This document shows, piece after piece, positions 24,422-35,398 of a stretch of 64,000 nt of DNA. Under the pieces are notes generated by a model. It was not told where the DNA came from. It saw only the letters and a list, made by a program, of their open reading frames with translations, and ran no database searches. Made by a program: the position numbers and the translations under genes. This stretch comes from Arachnopeziza araneosa (lineage: Eukaryota > Ascomycota > Leotiomycetes > Helotiales > Arachnopezizaceae): positions 372,001 to 436,000 of the forward strand of contig QYAI01000006.1 of the NCBI GenBank assembly GCA_003988855.1, in the 5' to 3' direction. Position 1 is the stretch's first letter; each line of letters begins with the position of its first letter.

Positions 24422-25066
24422 ATGGCCTCTCTGAAGCCAATCCTTTTCGTGAGTCTACTATATGAATCCTCTCCTCAAACGTCCCTAAACTATAATTCTA
24501 GCGTTTCGATGGCGTACGGGTCACAATTCATTCAACAAATGATTTCAAAACCGTTATGTCGAAGATCTACAGTTCAATTGGAAGTCCAGATTCCCTAAAG
24601 TTGCCTGGTATCTACAAGAATATGGCTCAGCCCAAGGAGATTGAACAGCAGAGGGATGCTTTTATTGCCAGTGTTAATGCTGCCGTTGGACCCCACGGTT
24701 TCATGCTCTTTCAGGCACGTATCTCTCGTCCTTCCACTGCAGTAGTTTACTAACAGATTATAGGAGCTCGATCATGGCTCATGGATCCAGAAGTTCGGGC
24801 TCGGAGGAGGTATAGGGCTCAAGCGACTTATGTTTGGTAATCCGATAATCACGAAAACGATGATGGAACATGATTTGACCGCGGGGCTATTTGCGCCAGT
24901 TGAAGTTTTAGTCATGGAGAAGGAAGGTGGTACAACCGATCTGGTCTACAATATGCCCAGTTGTCTGGTCGCTGGGTATCTGCAAGGCAAGAATCAGCCA
25001 TTATTGAAGGCAGCTGAGGCATTGGACGAGAAAATGGCACAATTGATGGAGTTTGTTGCTGCTTGA
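24422..25066 (+). CDS. DUF302-family protein
   Basis: Small protein of 180 residues from exons 24422-24448, 24502-24714 and 24764-25066. The sequence after the first junction (RFDGVRVTIHSTNDF), the central HGFMLFQELDHGSW and NPIITKTMMEHDLTAGLFAPVEVLV match the DUF302/TT1751-like fold. The family has no settled reaction. The conserved Glu-Leu-Asp-His sits exactly on the second junction, which uses a GC donor (CAG|GCACGT). No signal peptide, so cytosolic is likely. Start is the only ATG that gives a continuous spliced frame. Confidence 0.85.
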
Positions 25067-25727
25067 GAGGAGCATAGAGACATGATGATTACATCGGTCC
25101 GATCTGGCGTGTCTCCTGGGAAATGGTTGTTCATTGATATCCTGGAGTTTAGCTGTGGTTTTTTTCCGTTGAGAAACTTTAGCAGCGATTGGGTTCCAAA
25201 ATGTCTTGGCGCGATTTCTTCGCAGCAACAGAGAGTTGTTAAAATTTCTCATGGTATATTTAGATGCTTGAACCTATTCACTATGCACTCTTCTAGCTGA
25301 TCAAAACTTGCAACAAAGTTTCGAACATTTTCTACTGTTACAATTGAGTTCCCAGCACAAAAAGCTTTCGGCCTCAACCTTGCTATTTTTAACACCATTA
25401 TCAACAATGATCGACAGCTTCAAGCCCAAGGTTCTTGAGACCGGAAACAGTTTCGTTTATCAAGCATCAGCATAGCCCAACTAATAAGAACAAGTGTATA
25501 TCATAAATTATCTCTTATTTCATCGCATAAACTCGGCGCCACGCCGAATATAGTTTCTAAATTTACACCACCATGCTATGCAGACAGACACCACGGAAGA
25601 CCTAGGGCAAAGCCTAAATAGAAAATACAACACTCCTTGCAACCTCTTGGTTGTCGAAGGACGAAAGAGTAGAGTGAGATGCTGCCATTTATGTCGGATG
25701 ACTGGAGGATATTGGGTGGAGAGGTGT
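25067..25727. other. Intergenic between convergent genes
   Basis: 3' flanks of the DUF302 and TIM17 genes. Nothing else seen. Confidence 0.55.
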
Positions 25728-26452
25728 TTAGGTAGCCAGAGCTGGGAAGCCAGTTTGACCGGCTTCTGAAGGGGGAGGAGGTTGTGGTACCTAAAAAAAA
25801 AGATTAGTGTATGTCAAGAAGCCGGATTAGAAGACAGACTTCTAGTCTTGTGTTTTCTGCCATCATCCTTTGGAACCCAATCCCTACACCTTCAATGACA
25901 GCTAACAGACACGCGCATCCGATAGCTGAGTTTCTCGCAGCTTTGTACCCTCCTCGAACAGCTAGTGCGCCTCCAGTGAAGAAACCTGCAATTACTATCC
26001 GTGTGTTAGTAACAGTCGCAGCAAATATCCACAACCTTTGCCCAATTCGCAGGAGGTACGTACTAGCATTATATGGATCTTCCTTCTTCCTCAAACCTTT
26101 CACTCCACAATCGAAGGTTGAGAAAAGTCCACCCCAAACTCCAAAGTTACCCCCTAATACTGGTGCTCGTGCTTTAATGGCAGTGAGAGCACCGATCCGT
26201 CGTTCTCCATAAGGTGAATTTCTAAATCCTTTAACGCCATGCCATACCGCACCTCCAATTGCCTGTACGCAGGGTTAAATATTAGCAATTTGTCCTCGTG
26301 AAGATTTTGATCACTGTTCGGCTCTCTAAGCTGCTGCAGATGAAGCAAAGGAAACAACGAGAGAAAGGAGAGTCGCAACATACTCCCATACAAAAAGCTC
26401 CTCCAAAGTCGTTCAATGCCACCCAAGGGCAAGGATCTCGTGTATGATCCAT
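25728..26452 (-). CDS. TIM17: Mitochondrial inner-membrane translocase subunit Tim17
   Basis: Core of the TIM23 presequence translocase, importing proteins across or into the inner membrane. Exons on the minus strand are 26452-26384, 26262-26064, 25994-25840 and 25790-25728, giving 161 residues (yeast 158). Hallmarks: MDHTRDPCPWVALNDFGGAF with the conserved early Asp/Arg and Cys10, GVKGFRNSPYGERR, GGNFGVWGGLFSTFDC, AIIAGFFTGGALAVRGG and IEGVGIGFQRMM. Four membrane segments are visible. The last donor (GAA|GTCTGT) is non-consensus, but the acceptor after a poly-T tract gives the proline-rich tail usual in fungi. Its upstream region holds the 12-base palindrome CATCACGTGATG (26685-26696). Confidence 0.96.
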
Positions 26453-27970
26453 CTTCTATGATGGCTTCGAAAGAACCAGTCACCTTCTACAATCGGACAC
26501 CTAAACGCTACCAGGACGATAGGAAACGCGGGGTCATAAAGGACAAGAATAGGTCTATCGCTGCAGTTTGAAGTACCGATATCCGGGCGGTTGAGGTCGA
26601 GTGGCCGTTCTTGGTCTCTTGATGTCGACCCTTTTGCCCTGGGCGCTGCAAAGCCATCTCGACAAATTTTGGCGCTAGCTTGTACATCACGTGATGGCAA
26701 CCAATCCTTATCGCGATAAAGGTGGTCTTTGACATCTCATATGGAGAGACATCAGAGAACAACTCCGAAAGACGTCAAATCTTTCAAACAAATTTCCCCA
26801 ATTACTCATCCGAATATTCCATCTCCTTTATCGAGCATATTTTCCAGTACATCATGTTTTGTCACGTTTCCCTGGGTCTGTTGCTGATCAGTTTCAATTT
26901 GCGGATCTGCTACAAGGGAACCGCCGTTTCTGCTTGTCCTGTTCCATCTGCTTGGAAACTAAGAAATCTCAGGACCGGTCTCCTCCACTCATTTCAAGCA
27001 GAATAAGACCCCTCATGCGAAGCTTATTCGTAATTTGCGATGCGGCCGAGGGAGGAAGTTCATCTGAAAACCCCTTGATTCATTCGTCTCGAATGGTCGC
27101 CCAAGGTCCACAGATGAAACCTTGGCTAAGGACGAACGAATCGAATAAGCGCTGCGCCCCTATCGATTGGCAGCATCTGCGCTTCCAAGAACAACAGTAT
27201 CCAGAAGCCATCTGTTTATCTTCTATAATCCAGGACAAGTTCATCGGGTCTCCATGCCATTATCTTTACTTTCTTTCTTTGCGAATTAATTTTATGCGAC
27301 ATCGACACTGCCCCCTCGTATACGTCCCAAGGCGGCTCGCTTCGCCGAAAAGATCGTCTCAGATCTTTCGGTATCATACTTGTTCTCCTGTTTTATCTGA
27401 TAGGCGGCAGAATCGGCGACCTTTCATGTCACAGCTTCCCGCTCAAAGCGGCCGTGCCTGGCTGGCGGTCCTCTACCTGGCCCATGATTCCATTGTTTCT
27501 CGCGTTCAAAGTCGCTTACCCGGCTCAAGCTTGCCAAAGTCGCAGTTCCTAGGTTACGGTCTTCGAAACTGAAACTACGAATTGGGATACTTGAAGCAAT
27601 GAGGCTGAGGCTTGGCCGCGAAGGATTAAACAGCCAGGCCTAGTGGCCCTCTTTTGATGTTTGAAGGGTCATTGTATGCAAATAAACCGCGCTGAACTGG
27701 GATTCTCCTCGGTTTTACGTGCAGTTCCGTTGGAGGATATAAGTTTACATGTTGTCCCAGTAGGTGTCTTCTTTCTCTCCTCATCGAGCTATCGACCTAC
27801 ATTCCTTGGTGTCTGTTCTGTTACATTCCTTTGCTTCACTATTCATTCATTCTTTTCTCTACGACTGTGTCGACCATTGTCCGTTTCCTGCACAAATTAT
27901 TACACAGGCCGCGCCTCTTAGACTTTTCGAATAGCATATACATTCACCAGATCAGCACCAAGTTTTCACA
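26453..27970. other. Divergent intergenic region of TIM17 and secreted protein
   Basis: No assured gene. A 237-codon open stretch on the plus strand (26859-27572) has chance-like composition (many Arg, Ser, Cys) and no ATG for its first 50 codons. A GATATAAG element at 27736-27743 may be the TATA box of the secreted-protein gene. Confidence 0.45.
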
Positions 27971-29755
27971 ATGTTCACTCCATCTCTTTTGGTTTTACTA
28001 GCAGCAGCTGGACTCATTGAAGGTCGATCAGTCCTTGATGGAAGACGCCTCCACGATTTGCACAGACGCGCTGCTGCAAATGATGATGCTACAGCTACTA
28101 CCTTAGCCGCCGGTGCCATTCAGAGCGGCTCATTTAACGATGGAAGTGATGAGATTGGTGCCAATGAGGCCAACCAAGCCAAATCCCAGATTTCGCATAA
28201 CAATTTCATTAACAACTGTGTTGGAAAGACACTCACCAACGGTCTTCAAATCACCACCGGGTCTTGCAATGGAATTCGTAAGTCTTTCTCGTAATAGTTC
28301 TCTATGCTGGAGAGAAAATGCTAACGGCCTGAAGCCATGGGCGATATCCCAGCAAAAACCAACATGGTTTCCAGTATCATCACATTCCCTCTATCGGGAA
28401 GCGCAAATATTGAATCAGATACGTCATTCAACATCACAGTCCAGATGTCTAACCTAGTCGCTGGGTCTTTTACAAACGCCGATGCCACCTATTATGCTGC
28501 CCCTCAGTCGCTCTCCGGTGGAAATGTTGTTGGTCATACCCACGTGACGGTGCAAGACCTCGGAAAGTCCTTGAACCCTACTACTGCTCTTGATCCAACA
28601 CAATTTGCTTTCTTCAAAGGTATCAACGATCCTGGAAATGGTAAAGGTCTCCTCACAGCTCAGGTGATTGGTGGTCTTCCTGCTGGAAACTACCGTGTTT
28701 GCACACTGGCATCAGCATCAAATCATCAACCTGTTCTGATGCCTGTTGCCCAAAGAGGGAGCGCAGATGACTGCACCAAGTTCACAGTCATTGGTAACGG
28801 CAAGACTGCAAATGCGGCCTCCAACAGTGGCTCAGGAGGAATTGCGGTACGTTGGTAGTTCCGATTATAACTTCTATTTATACTAATGTTATGCTAGGCT
28901 GCCGCAGCAGCTCAAAGTGCTGTTGATGCTGGACCAGATGTTGCACAAAGCACAGCAGCTTCTAACGGCAAAGACTCTTCATCTTCTACATCAAGCTCCG
29001 AGTCATCAACCACAACGACCAAGGCCAACAACAATGGGAAAGGATCTAATAGCAAAGATTCTTCCACTACAACGTCAAGCTCTGAGTCGGCAGCGACAAC
29101 GACGGCCAACAACAACGGGAAAGGATCAAACACCAAAGGTTCTAAGACCACAACAACTTCTGCTGATGGTGCCAAAGAAGTAGCTACGAAGGCTGGCAAG
29201 GGTTCAAATGACGTATCCACTTCGGTTTCTGCAGCTACAACCGCAATTGCAACAAACATTGTCGAGTCTGTTACTGTAGTCGAGACATTCTTCGAGTTTG
29301 TTCTTTCTCTTGGAGGTCTTCCACCTTCCGTCTCAAAGAACGGCGAGTCTTTTGCCGTCCTTGAACAGGTCTTTGATGATTTGGCCTCTGCTGCCGGTGC
29401 CGCTTGCGGATCTCAATATGAGACCTGTATTGGATTCACTGGACCCGGCTTCTCTCTCGAGGAATGTTCTATTCAAAAGGAATCTTGTAGCTCCGCAGCT
29501 CAAACTGCTTCAGCTTCCGCAACTGCAACCAAGATCACTGCTACTGCTACACTCCCAGTAGGTGCTACAGTCACTGGAAGTGTTCTCGCCCAGTCAACAG
29601 TCGCAACCACATTAACCGTCATCTCCAGCTCATCTGTCATCGTCTCATCGACCCAAGCCGTCGCCACAACTGCAATCGCAGATGCTGTGCAAACCGGAGC
29701 TGCAGCATCTTCCACGGCGTGTGCTCCATTGGTAACAAGCACCGTTGTAGTCTAG
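27971..29755 (+). CDS. Large secreted Ser/Thr-rich surface protein
   Basis: Exons 27971-28277, 28335-28846 and 28898-29755 give 558 residues. A clear signal peptide (FTPSLLVLLAAAGLIEG, cut near 19) precedes a short Arg-rich pro-region with HRR near 31-33, a possible Kex2 site. Residues 70-270 form a compact domain (NNFINNCVGKTLTNGLQITTGSCNGIPMGDIP ... VGHTHVTVQDLGKSLNP ... ASNHQPVLMPVAQRG) that I recognise as a widespread fungal secreted domain without known activity. Ser/Thr/Lys repeats follow (28970-29134), then a small Cys-containing domain and a Ser/Thr/Val-rich tail. The end (TSTVVV) lacks an obvious GPI signal. Probably an O-mannosylated wall or secreted protein. Confidence 0.85.
28970..29134 (+). 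repeat. Coding minisatellite, two near-identical units of 84 and 81 bases
   Basis: Units starting at 28970 and 29054 each encode a Lys-Asp-Ser-Ser start, a Ser/Thr-rich run and NNNGKGSN; a third partial unit begins at 29135. The units differ by one codon in length and by scattered substitutions. It forms the flexible linker of the secreted protein. Confidence 0.8.
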
Positions 29756-30477
29756 ACAGGCTGAGTCGAAAAAAGTATTGAAACTTGTCTGTACGATTTG
29801 TGATGACCGGATGATAGAGTACCGCTGGGAGAAGAGGCACTTGTTTCTGAATTGTATAACTAGATACCATAGGTTTAGCCCGGGCGTTTGACGTCAATGA
29901 CATTTGATCTTTGACCGCACACAAATTGCTTCCTATCTTCCATTAACTTTGATCCCAAATAATTTGACTGCGCCCCGTTTCAGCCCATTTTGTCAGATCT
30001 ACCATGTTCAGACAAGGTGTTTAATTCTCTAGTAGGCATGTCCCCTGGAAGAAGGGGGAGACCGGGAGGCGCCAGTGGTATTGGCGCCAACATGTCGTCT
30101 CAAGGGGCTCCCGTCGAGATCGGATTGTCTGGTCGTTTCCGGGACATGTTGAGAAATGGAAGGACCAGTCTTGCTGCATTGAGAGAAGTTTCAGGAAGAT
30201 GCCGAGGCAGGCATCATCCCCCCTAAGCGAACCGAGGGAAGGATGATTAGTCTTCTTGCCGGCTTATGGGCCTCTTGTCTTTGGCAGCTGCTCAAGAGGA
30301 AGGAAGGGACAAGGTTTGTTTACAACTCAAAAATTAAAGAATCCAAATTGCATCTCAAGAAGTGATTTCTCTTCGTGCTCGTTCCTTGCTCTGTAAAAGC
30401 GCGAGAAAACATCGTTTCGACTCCTGCGTCGTGCTTACCAAGGACAGACTTGGGACAAGGGATCGATCCGAAACAAA
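29756..30477. other. Intergenic
   Basis: 3' flank of the secreted protein and 5' region of the enoyl-CoA enzyme. No gene seen. Confidence 0.5.
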
Positions 30478-31418
30478 ATGTCGACCCAGTACAAAGACAT
30501 CGTTTTGACGATACAGGGCGCCATCGGTATCATCAAGGTAGAAAATTTGAAGCCTTCGAAACATCTCAATTAAATTAGTCTCTAACTCAACTCCAGCTCA
30601 ATCGCCCAGGTTCTCTCAATGCCTTTGGCGCTAATCTCTTGGCTGAAGTAATCCAAGCGATTAGGGAGTGTAATGAGTCTCCCACGACCGTGTTCACCGT
30701 CCTCACTGGTGAAGGGCGCTTCTTCTCAGCCGGGGCTGATGTTAGAGCCAGCGGCTTTGATTCCCAGCAGGAGTATGCCAACGTAGCTGAGAAAAAGCTA
30801 GCCTATCTCGGTCGTTTTGCTTCGGCTGTTGAAATGCTCCGTTCAATCATCGACCATAAGAAAGTCTTCATCCTCGCTCTCAATGGTCCGGGTGTTGGTG
30901 GCGGAGCTGCATGGTTTACTGGTGTTGCCGACATAGTTCTTGCCTCCTCTACTTGCTACCTCCAGGTCCCATTTAGTGCTTTAGGATTGGTACCAGAGAA
31001 CGGTTCCGCCATCTCCTTCACGCAGTCTATGGGTGTCCATAGGACGAATGAATTCCTCATGTTCGGACGAAAACTTTCTGCTGAGGAGCTCGAACAGTTT
31101 GGTATCGTCAATAGAATATTTCCTGCAGAAGGCTTTCATCAAAATGTTTTGGCCTATCTACAGGAGCAGTTGAGAGTCAACGATGGGAAAAGTATGATGG
31201 AAATGAAGAGGTTGCAGAATGCCCCTTTGAGAGATGGAAGGATTGTAGCCGTTCATAATGCTGTCGATGCATTGGCGGAAAGGTTTGTAGAGGGGGCACC
31301 AATGAAGAGATTTGAAATTAAGAGAAAGGAATTAGAAGGTATGTGCATCATCAACACCTCGAGTATTACTAATATCTGTGTTCTAGCCAAGTCGAAAAGT
31401 AGAGGTTCGAGGCTATAA
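30478..31418 (+). CDS. Peroxisomal enoyl-CoA hydratase/isomerase
   Basis: Crotonase-fold enzyme of fatty-acid beta-oxidation, closest in layout to yeast delta3,delta2-enoyl-CoA isomerase (Eci1/Dci1). Exons 30478-30537, 30597-31338 and 31387-31418 give 277 residues. Motifs: LNRPGSLNAFG, FFSAGADV (oxyanion-hole region, near 65-70), ALNGPGVGGGAA (second oxyanion loop, near 120) and VPFSALGLVPENGS with the Glu that serves as catalytic base in isomerases. The C-terminus is GSRL, a type-1 peroxisomal targeting signal, encoded by a last exon of only ten codons. The last intron (48 nt) is a multiple of three and free of stops, so both spliced and unspliced messages keep the SRL tail. Confidence 0.9.
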
Positions 31419-32044
31419 ATCTAAATGCAATGATTCATATTCACCTAGCCTGAGTCTAATGGGTCTCAGCACGGCTTACAGCGTTACTACCTCACATTTC
31501 ACTCTCAATTCTCAGTCTAAACTTGATGAAAATGAGCTCATGTATAATGCAAATACATCTGCACTGTGTATCTTTTTAAATATCACTTTCCATAATTCAT
31601 TGTAAGGAGTGAACCAAGCTAGATAGGCGCAAATCCCAGCTTGTGGAAAGACAAGCTTAGAGCAAACAGACTGTTTCCTCTTCATTTCATTTACATTACG
31701 TATGAATTTGCGGGCTAATTCTCCTTGGCTATCTTCAGTTTAAAATACCTTGTTTAGCATCAGAAGACTATCTTTCTCGAATACTCCTTCAAGAAGATTG
31801 GTAGAGAATCACTTAGACACTTTTCTTCGTACACCTGTGCAAATGTTCTCTTCTTCTGTGCTTGCAATTAACTTTTACCTTTTTGTCCCGCACACGTCTT
31901 TTCTTTCATCGCATCTCATTAGACGTTCGTTTATCTGCACTTAGATGCAAATAAACTTGCACTTTTCTTTAGTGAAATCGTCGTGTTCACGATTATTATC
32001 CCAACAATCTTGACGAGATCGCCAATAAATGCGTATCGAAGAAA
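31419..32044. other. Intergenic
   Basis: AT-rich, pyrimidine-rich towards 31960. No gene seen. Confidence 0.5.
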
Positions 32045-35000
32045 ATGATTCTCAACAATGATCCAATTTGGAAGAACGACGATCTTCATGGTTATAATTC
32101 AGCTACAATTTCCGGAACTACCTATTTTCCTGGAGATTTTGTTATTATCCGTTCTGGTGAAGGATTACCTTGCGCAGGAAAAGACGATACTTCTGGAGAA
32201 GAAGAAGAAGCTCGCTCTGAAGCAGGCGCGTCCAATTATGACCCAAATCTCCAATACGCTAGAATAGTATATCTTTACAGTAACAAAGTAAGTAGTTTTA
32301 ATGCATCTTTTATGAATTTATAATAATTAGGCTAGGACGGCGAGTGTATGGCTCACCTTCGTTGGTTTGAGCCTGGTATCAAGACTGCGCTAGGAGAATT
32401 TACAGATCAATATGAGATGTTTCTCCTTGACGAGTGTAGCGATACCTTATGCTGCAATATCACCAAAAAAATACAAGTTTCTAGAAGAGCAGACCACATT
32501 GGCCTTATCAACGAAACAAGTTATTTTTATCGGCTTAGGTATACGAAAGGGACTCGACAATACACAGACGTTACCACCTACACAGAAGAAGTCGATGGGA
32601 AATTCGCATGTCTGTCTTGTATTCAAAATTCCAGGACTAAGCAGGATAATGCAGTTCATTTTCTAGGAGAAAGTTCGACCAAAAGGTCAAAGATTTCCTT
32701 CGAGGGTGTCCTTATTCGGGGAACCTCGTATCACCTGAATGACTTTGTTTACGTTTTTTCTGCTGAAACCGAAATATATGTGATTGGCCAGATCATCAAA
32801 ATCTCGACTGCAGTATTGAAATTCCGCAGACGTCACGAAAATCCAGGGCGAAAAATCCTGGAGAAGGATGTCAAGATTAAAATCTGTTGCTACGGCAGAT
32901 ATGACAGTTTATTGACAGGTTGGTTCGAGGAATTCAAATGTAAGTCTAACCACACGCCTCGAGATGAGAAACGGCTTTATTTCACGAACAAGACTATGAA
33001 AGTTTTCGCAGATGCACTTGAAGGAAAGTGCGTTGTGCGGCACGTCGATGAATTTAGGGACGAAAATGAAATAAATGCATTCAAGGATCGAGATGATTCC
33101 TGTTTCTGGGTCGCTGACGAGCTTCGTCGTCGCCATGGTAATGAAAGCAAGATTGAAATCGAGCATATACGACTAATGAACAGGAGCAAATTTAAGGCTG
33201 CGCAACGCGGAGAGGATGACCTAGAATCACATGCTTCAAGAGTTGATGACTTCAAGAAAAGCGGTAGGAAGCTACGTGGGCTTGATGTTTTCAGGGGCAG
33301 AGCTGGACTTACCTCAGGTCTCCATATGTCTGGCGTAGTTGACACTCTTCACTTAGTCGACTACTCAATAGTATCATTTTCTCTGTTGTATTGTTCGTTT
33401 GATAGAAAATGCTAACCACTGTTTCCAGGCTGCGTGTAAGACCGCTGAAAGGAATTCTCCAAACTTAATGACCCACAATGCAGATGCCAGTATTCTTCTT
33501 GAGCGTGCGATTAGAAAAGAAAATGGCGAACTACTTGATAACTTACTAGATGGAGATGGGAATGAAGTTCCAGATCTACCCAGCCCTGGACAAATCGACT
33601 TCATATGTGGAGGGTCAGTACTTTCCATCGCTTAATCAGAATGTTTACTAAGTTAGCCCATACAGCCCACCATGTCCAGGATACTCTGGAGCAAATCGCC
33701 ACAAGAAGATAGACGATATTCTGAATACCCTCACATCAGTTTTCCTGTCTTACCTCGATTTTTACAAGCCGAAGTATTTCTTGCTTGAGAACGTGAAAGG
33801 CCTCATAGAGCATAAGGTGGGATTACCCTAGGTCATCCATATTCATTTTGCTAGAAAAAACTGAAAGCTTGGTGCTACGCAAGTCACCCAATATCGTATA
33901 GAAGGAGGCATCGAGAAAGGGACAGTGAAGTTTGTGAAACTCATCCAATTCCTGTTTCATCAGCTACTAATTTCTAAGTAGGCTTATCCTCCGTGCCGTA
34001 ACAGGCCTAGGGTATCAAGCCCAATTCGCATTACTTCAGGCTACAGAATACGGAACGTCTTCATCTCGACCCAGAGTTTTCTTTTGGGCTTCTCGTCCTG
34101 GATGCAACTTACCTGAATTTCCGCAGCCGCGGAATATCTTAAGCAACCCAAGATTCCGTCTCTCAAACAATTGCGAAGCGCAATGGTGGAGAACTCGTCG
34201 TTCTGCACCACATTTGGAAACAACAATCGGCAATGCGATCTCTGATCTGCCAGCTTTCGAGTACCAAAGGCCTCGTTCGTCTCGAGAAGAATCGGAAAAT
34301 ACAGACTGGGAACTCCAGAAAACTCCCGAGTCTTGCTATTATGGTATAGATGCCTTTTTTCATACTCAAGGGCCACTCTCTGAATACCAGAGGAGAGTGA
34401 GAGAAGATTTACCAGTGGTGCTCAATCATGTCACTTCAAGACTGCTACCGAGAATCGTTGACTGTATCTGCAATATCCCTTTACGACCAGGGGCGAATTT
34501 TAAGGACATCGAAGATGCCGCAGTTAAGTCAAAGCTTAGTATACAAAAATCTAAGAAACCAGACTTAGATAACCTAAGGGAGTATCCAATGCGTTTCCGG
34601 AGAATGGATCTAGACAAAGTATCGAAGATTTTCATGACCGTCATAAACCCAAACTGCAAGTATGGAGAGGTATGTTGACGAGCTATATCGGTTCTGTTCA
34701 TTCAAACTTAGTTTCAAAATAGGTCATCCACCCCACGCAGAACCGGGTTCTTACCGTGCGCGAAGTTTGTCGGCTCATGGGCTTTCCAGACTCATTCTCC
34801 TTTGACCTAGAAGGGATCAAGATTCAGGTAAGAGGGTTGAGAACGACTTTGATCTGCATCATTTATTTTCCATAAACGACTGAGACGAAATGCTAAGTCT
34901 CTTTTAACCAGGATGCCATCAGACAGCTTGGAAACGCTGTAAGTATATTTCTGCTTCAGCCGCCTCGCATATTTAACGAATGATAGGTACCTCCCATTTT

Positions 35001-35223
35001 AGCAAAAGCGCTGGGAGATGAGCTACTAAAGGTCCTTATTAAATCAGTAGATAAAGGTGAGCAGATGAACGAGCTGGAAGTCGCTCGAGATCAATTCCAG
35101 AGAGAAAATATTGGAGTTAGAGGTTCATATTTTGAGAAATTAGTCGTCGAAGAACTACATGAGTATCAATTTTACGGGATGGGATGGGACGGAAATAAAC
35201 TCGCATCATTCTTGCCTGGATAA
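32045..35223 (+). CDS. DNA (cytosine-5) methyltransferase with two BAH domains
   Basis: Nine exons (32045-32287, 32336-33370, 33429-33613, 33666-33816, 33868-33929, 33982-34669, 34723-34827, 34912-34938, 34987-35223) give 910 residues. Two BAH-type domains occupy about 20-150 and 210-350. The catalytic domain has motif I DVFRGRAG (about 398-405), motif IV GGPPCPGYS with nucleophile Cys491, motif VI ENV (529-531), motif VIII SSSRPR (585-590) and motif X GNAVPP (831-835, split by an intron). CGGPPC-G-SGANR and the FLSY-DFY-P-YFLLENV run resemble DNMT1-type enzymes. Masc1/RID-type proteins are usually described as having EQT in motif VI, so ENV argues against that class; assignment to a DIM-2 or other DNMT1-like class is open. 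Motifs I and VIII depart from consensus (see findings). One donor is GTTTGT, chosen because it restores VKLILRAVTGLGYQ. Nuclear by function. Confidence 0.86.
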
Positions 35224-35398
35224 ATCCTGATAGCAATTCTGAATGGAGGAAATACTCAGGTCTGACCTTTTACCTCAATCATGCTTCAATTTCTGCCGTG
35301 ATTTAAACAACCAAATTAATTCTTCAAGTCTTAAAACTATTTTTTTGGTTGTTAGAAAGATGTTCTTCAATGAAAACAACAGCCTAGATAAAAGCTTG

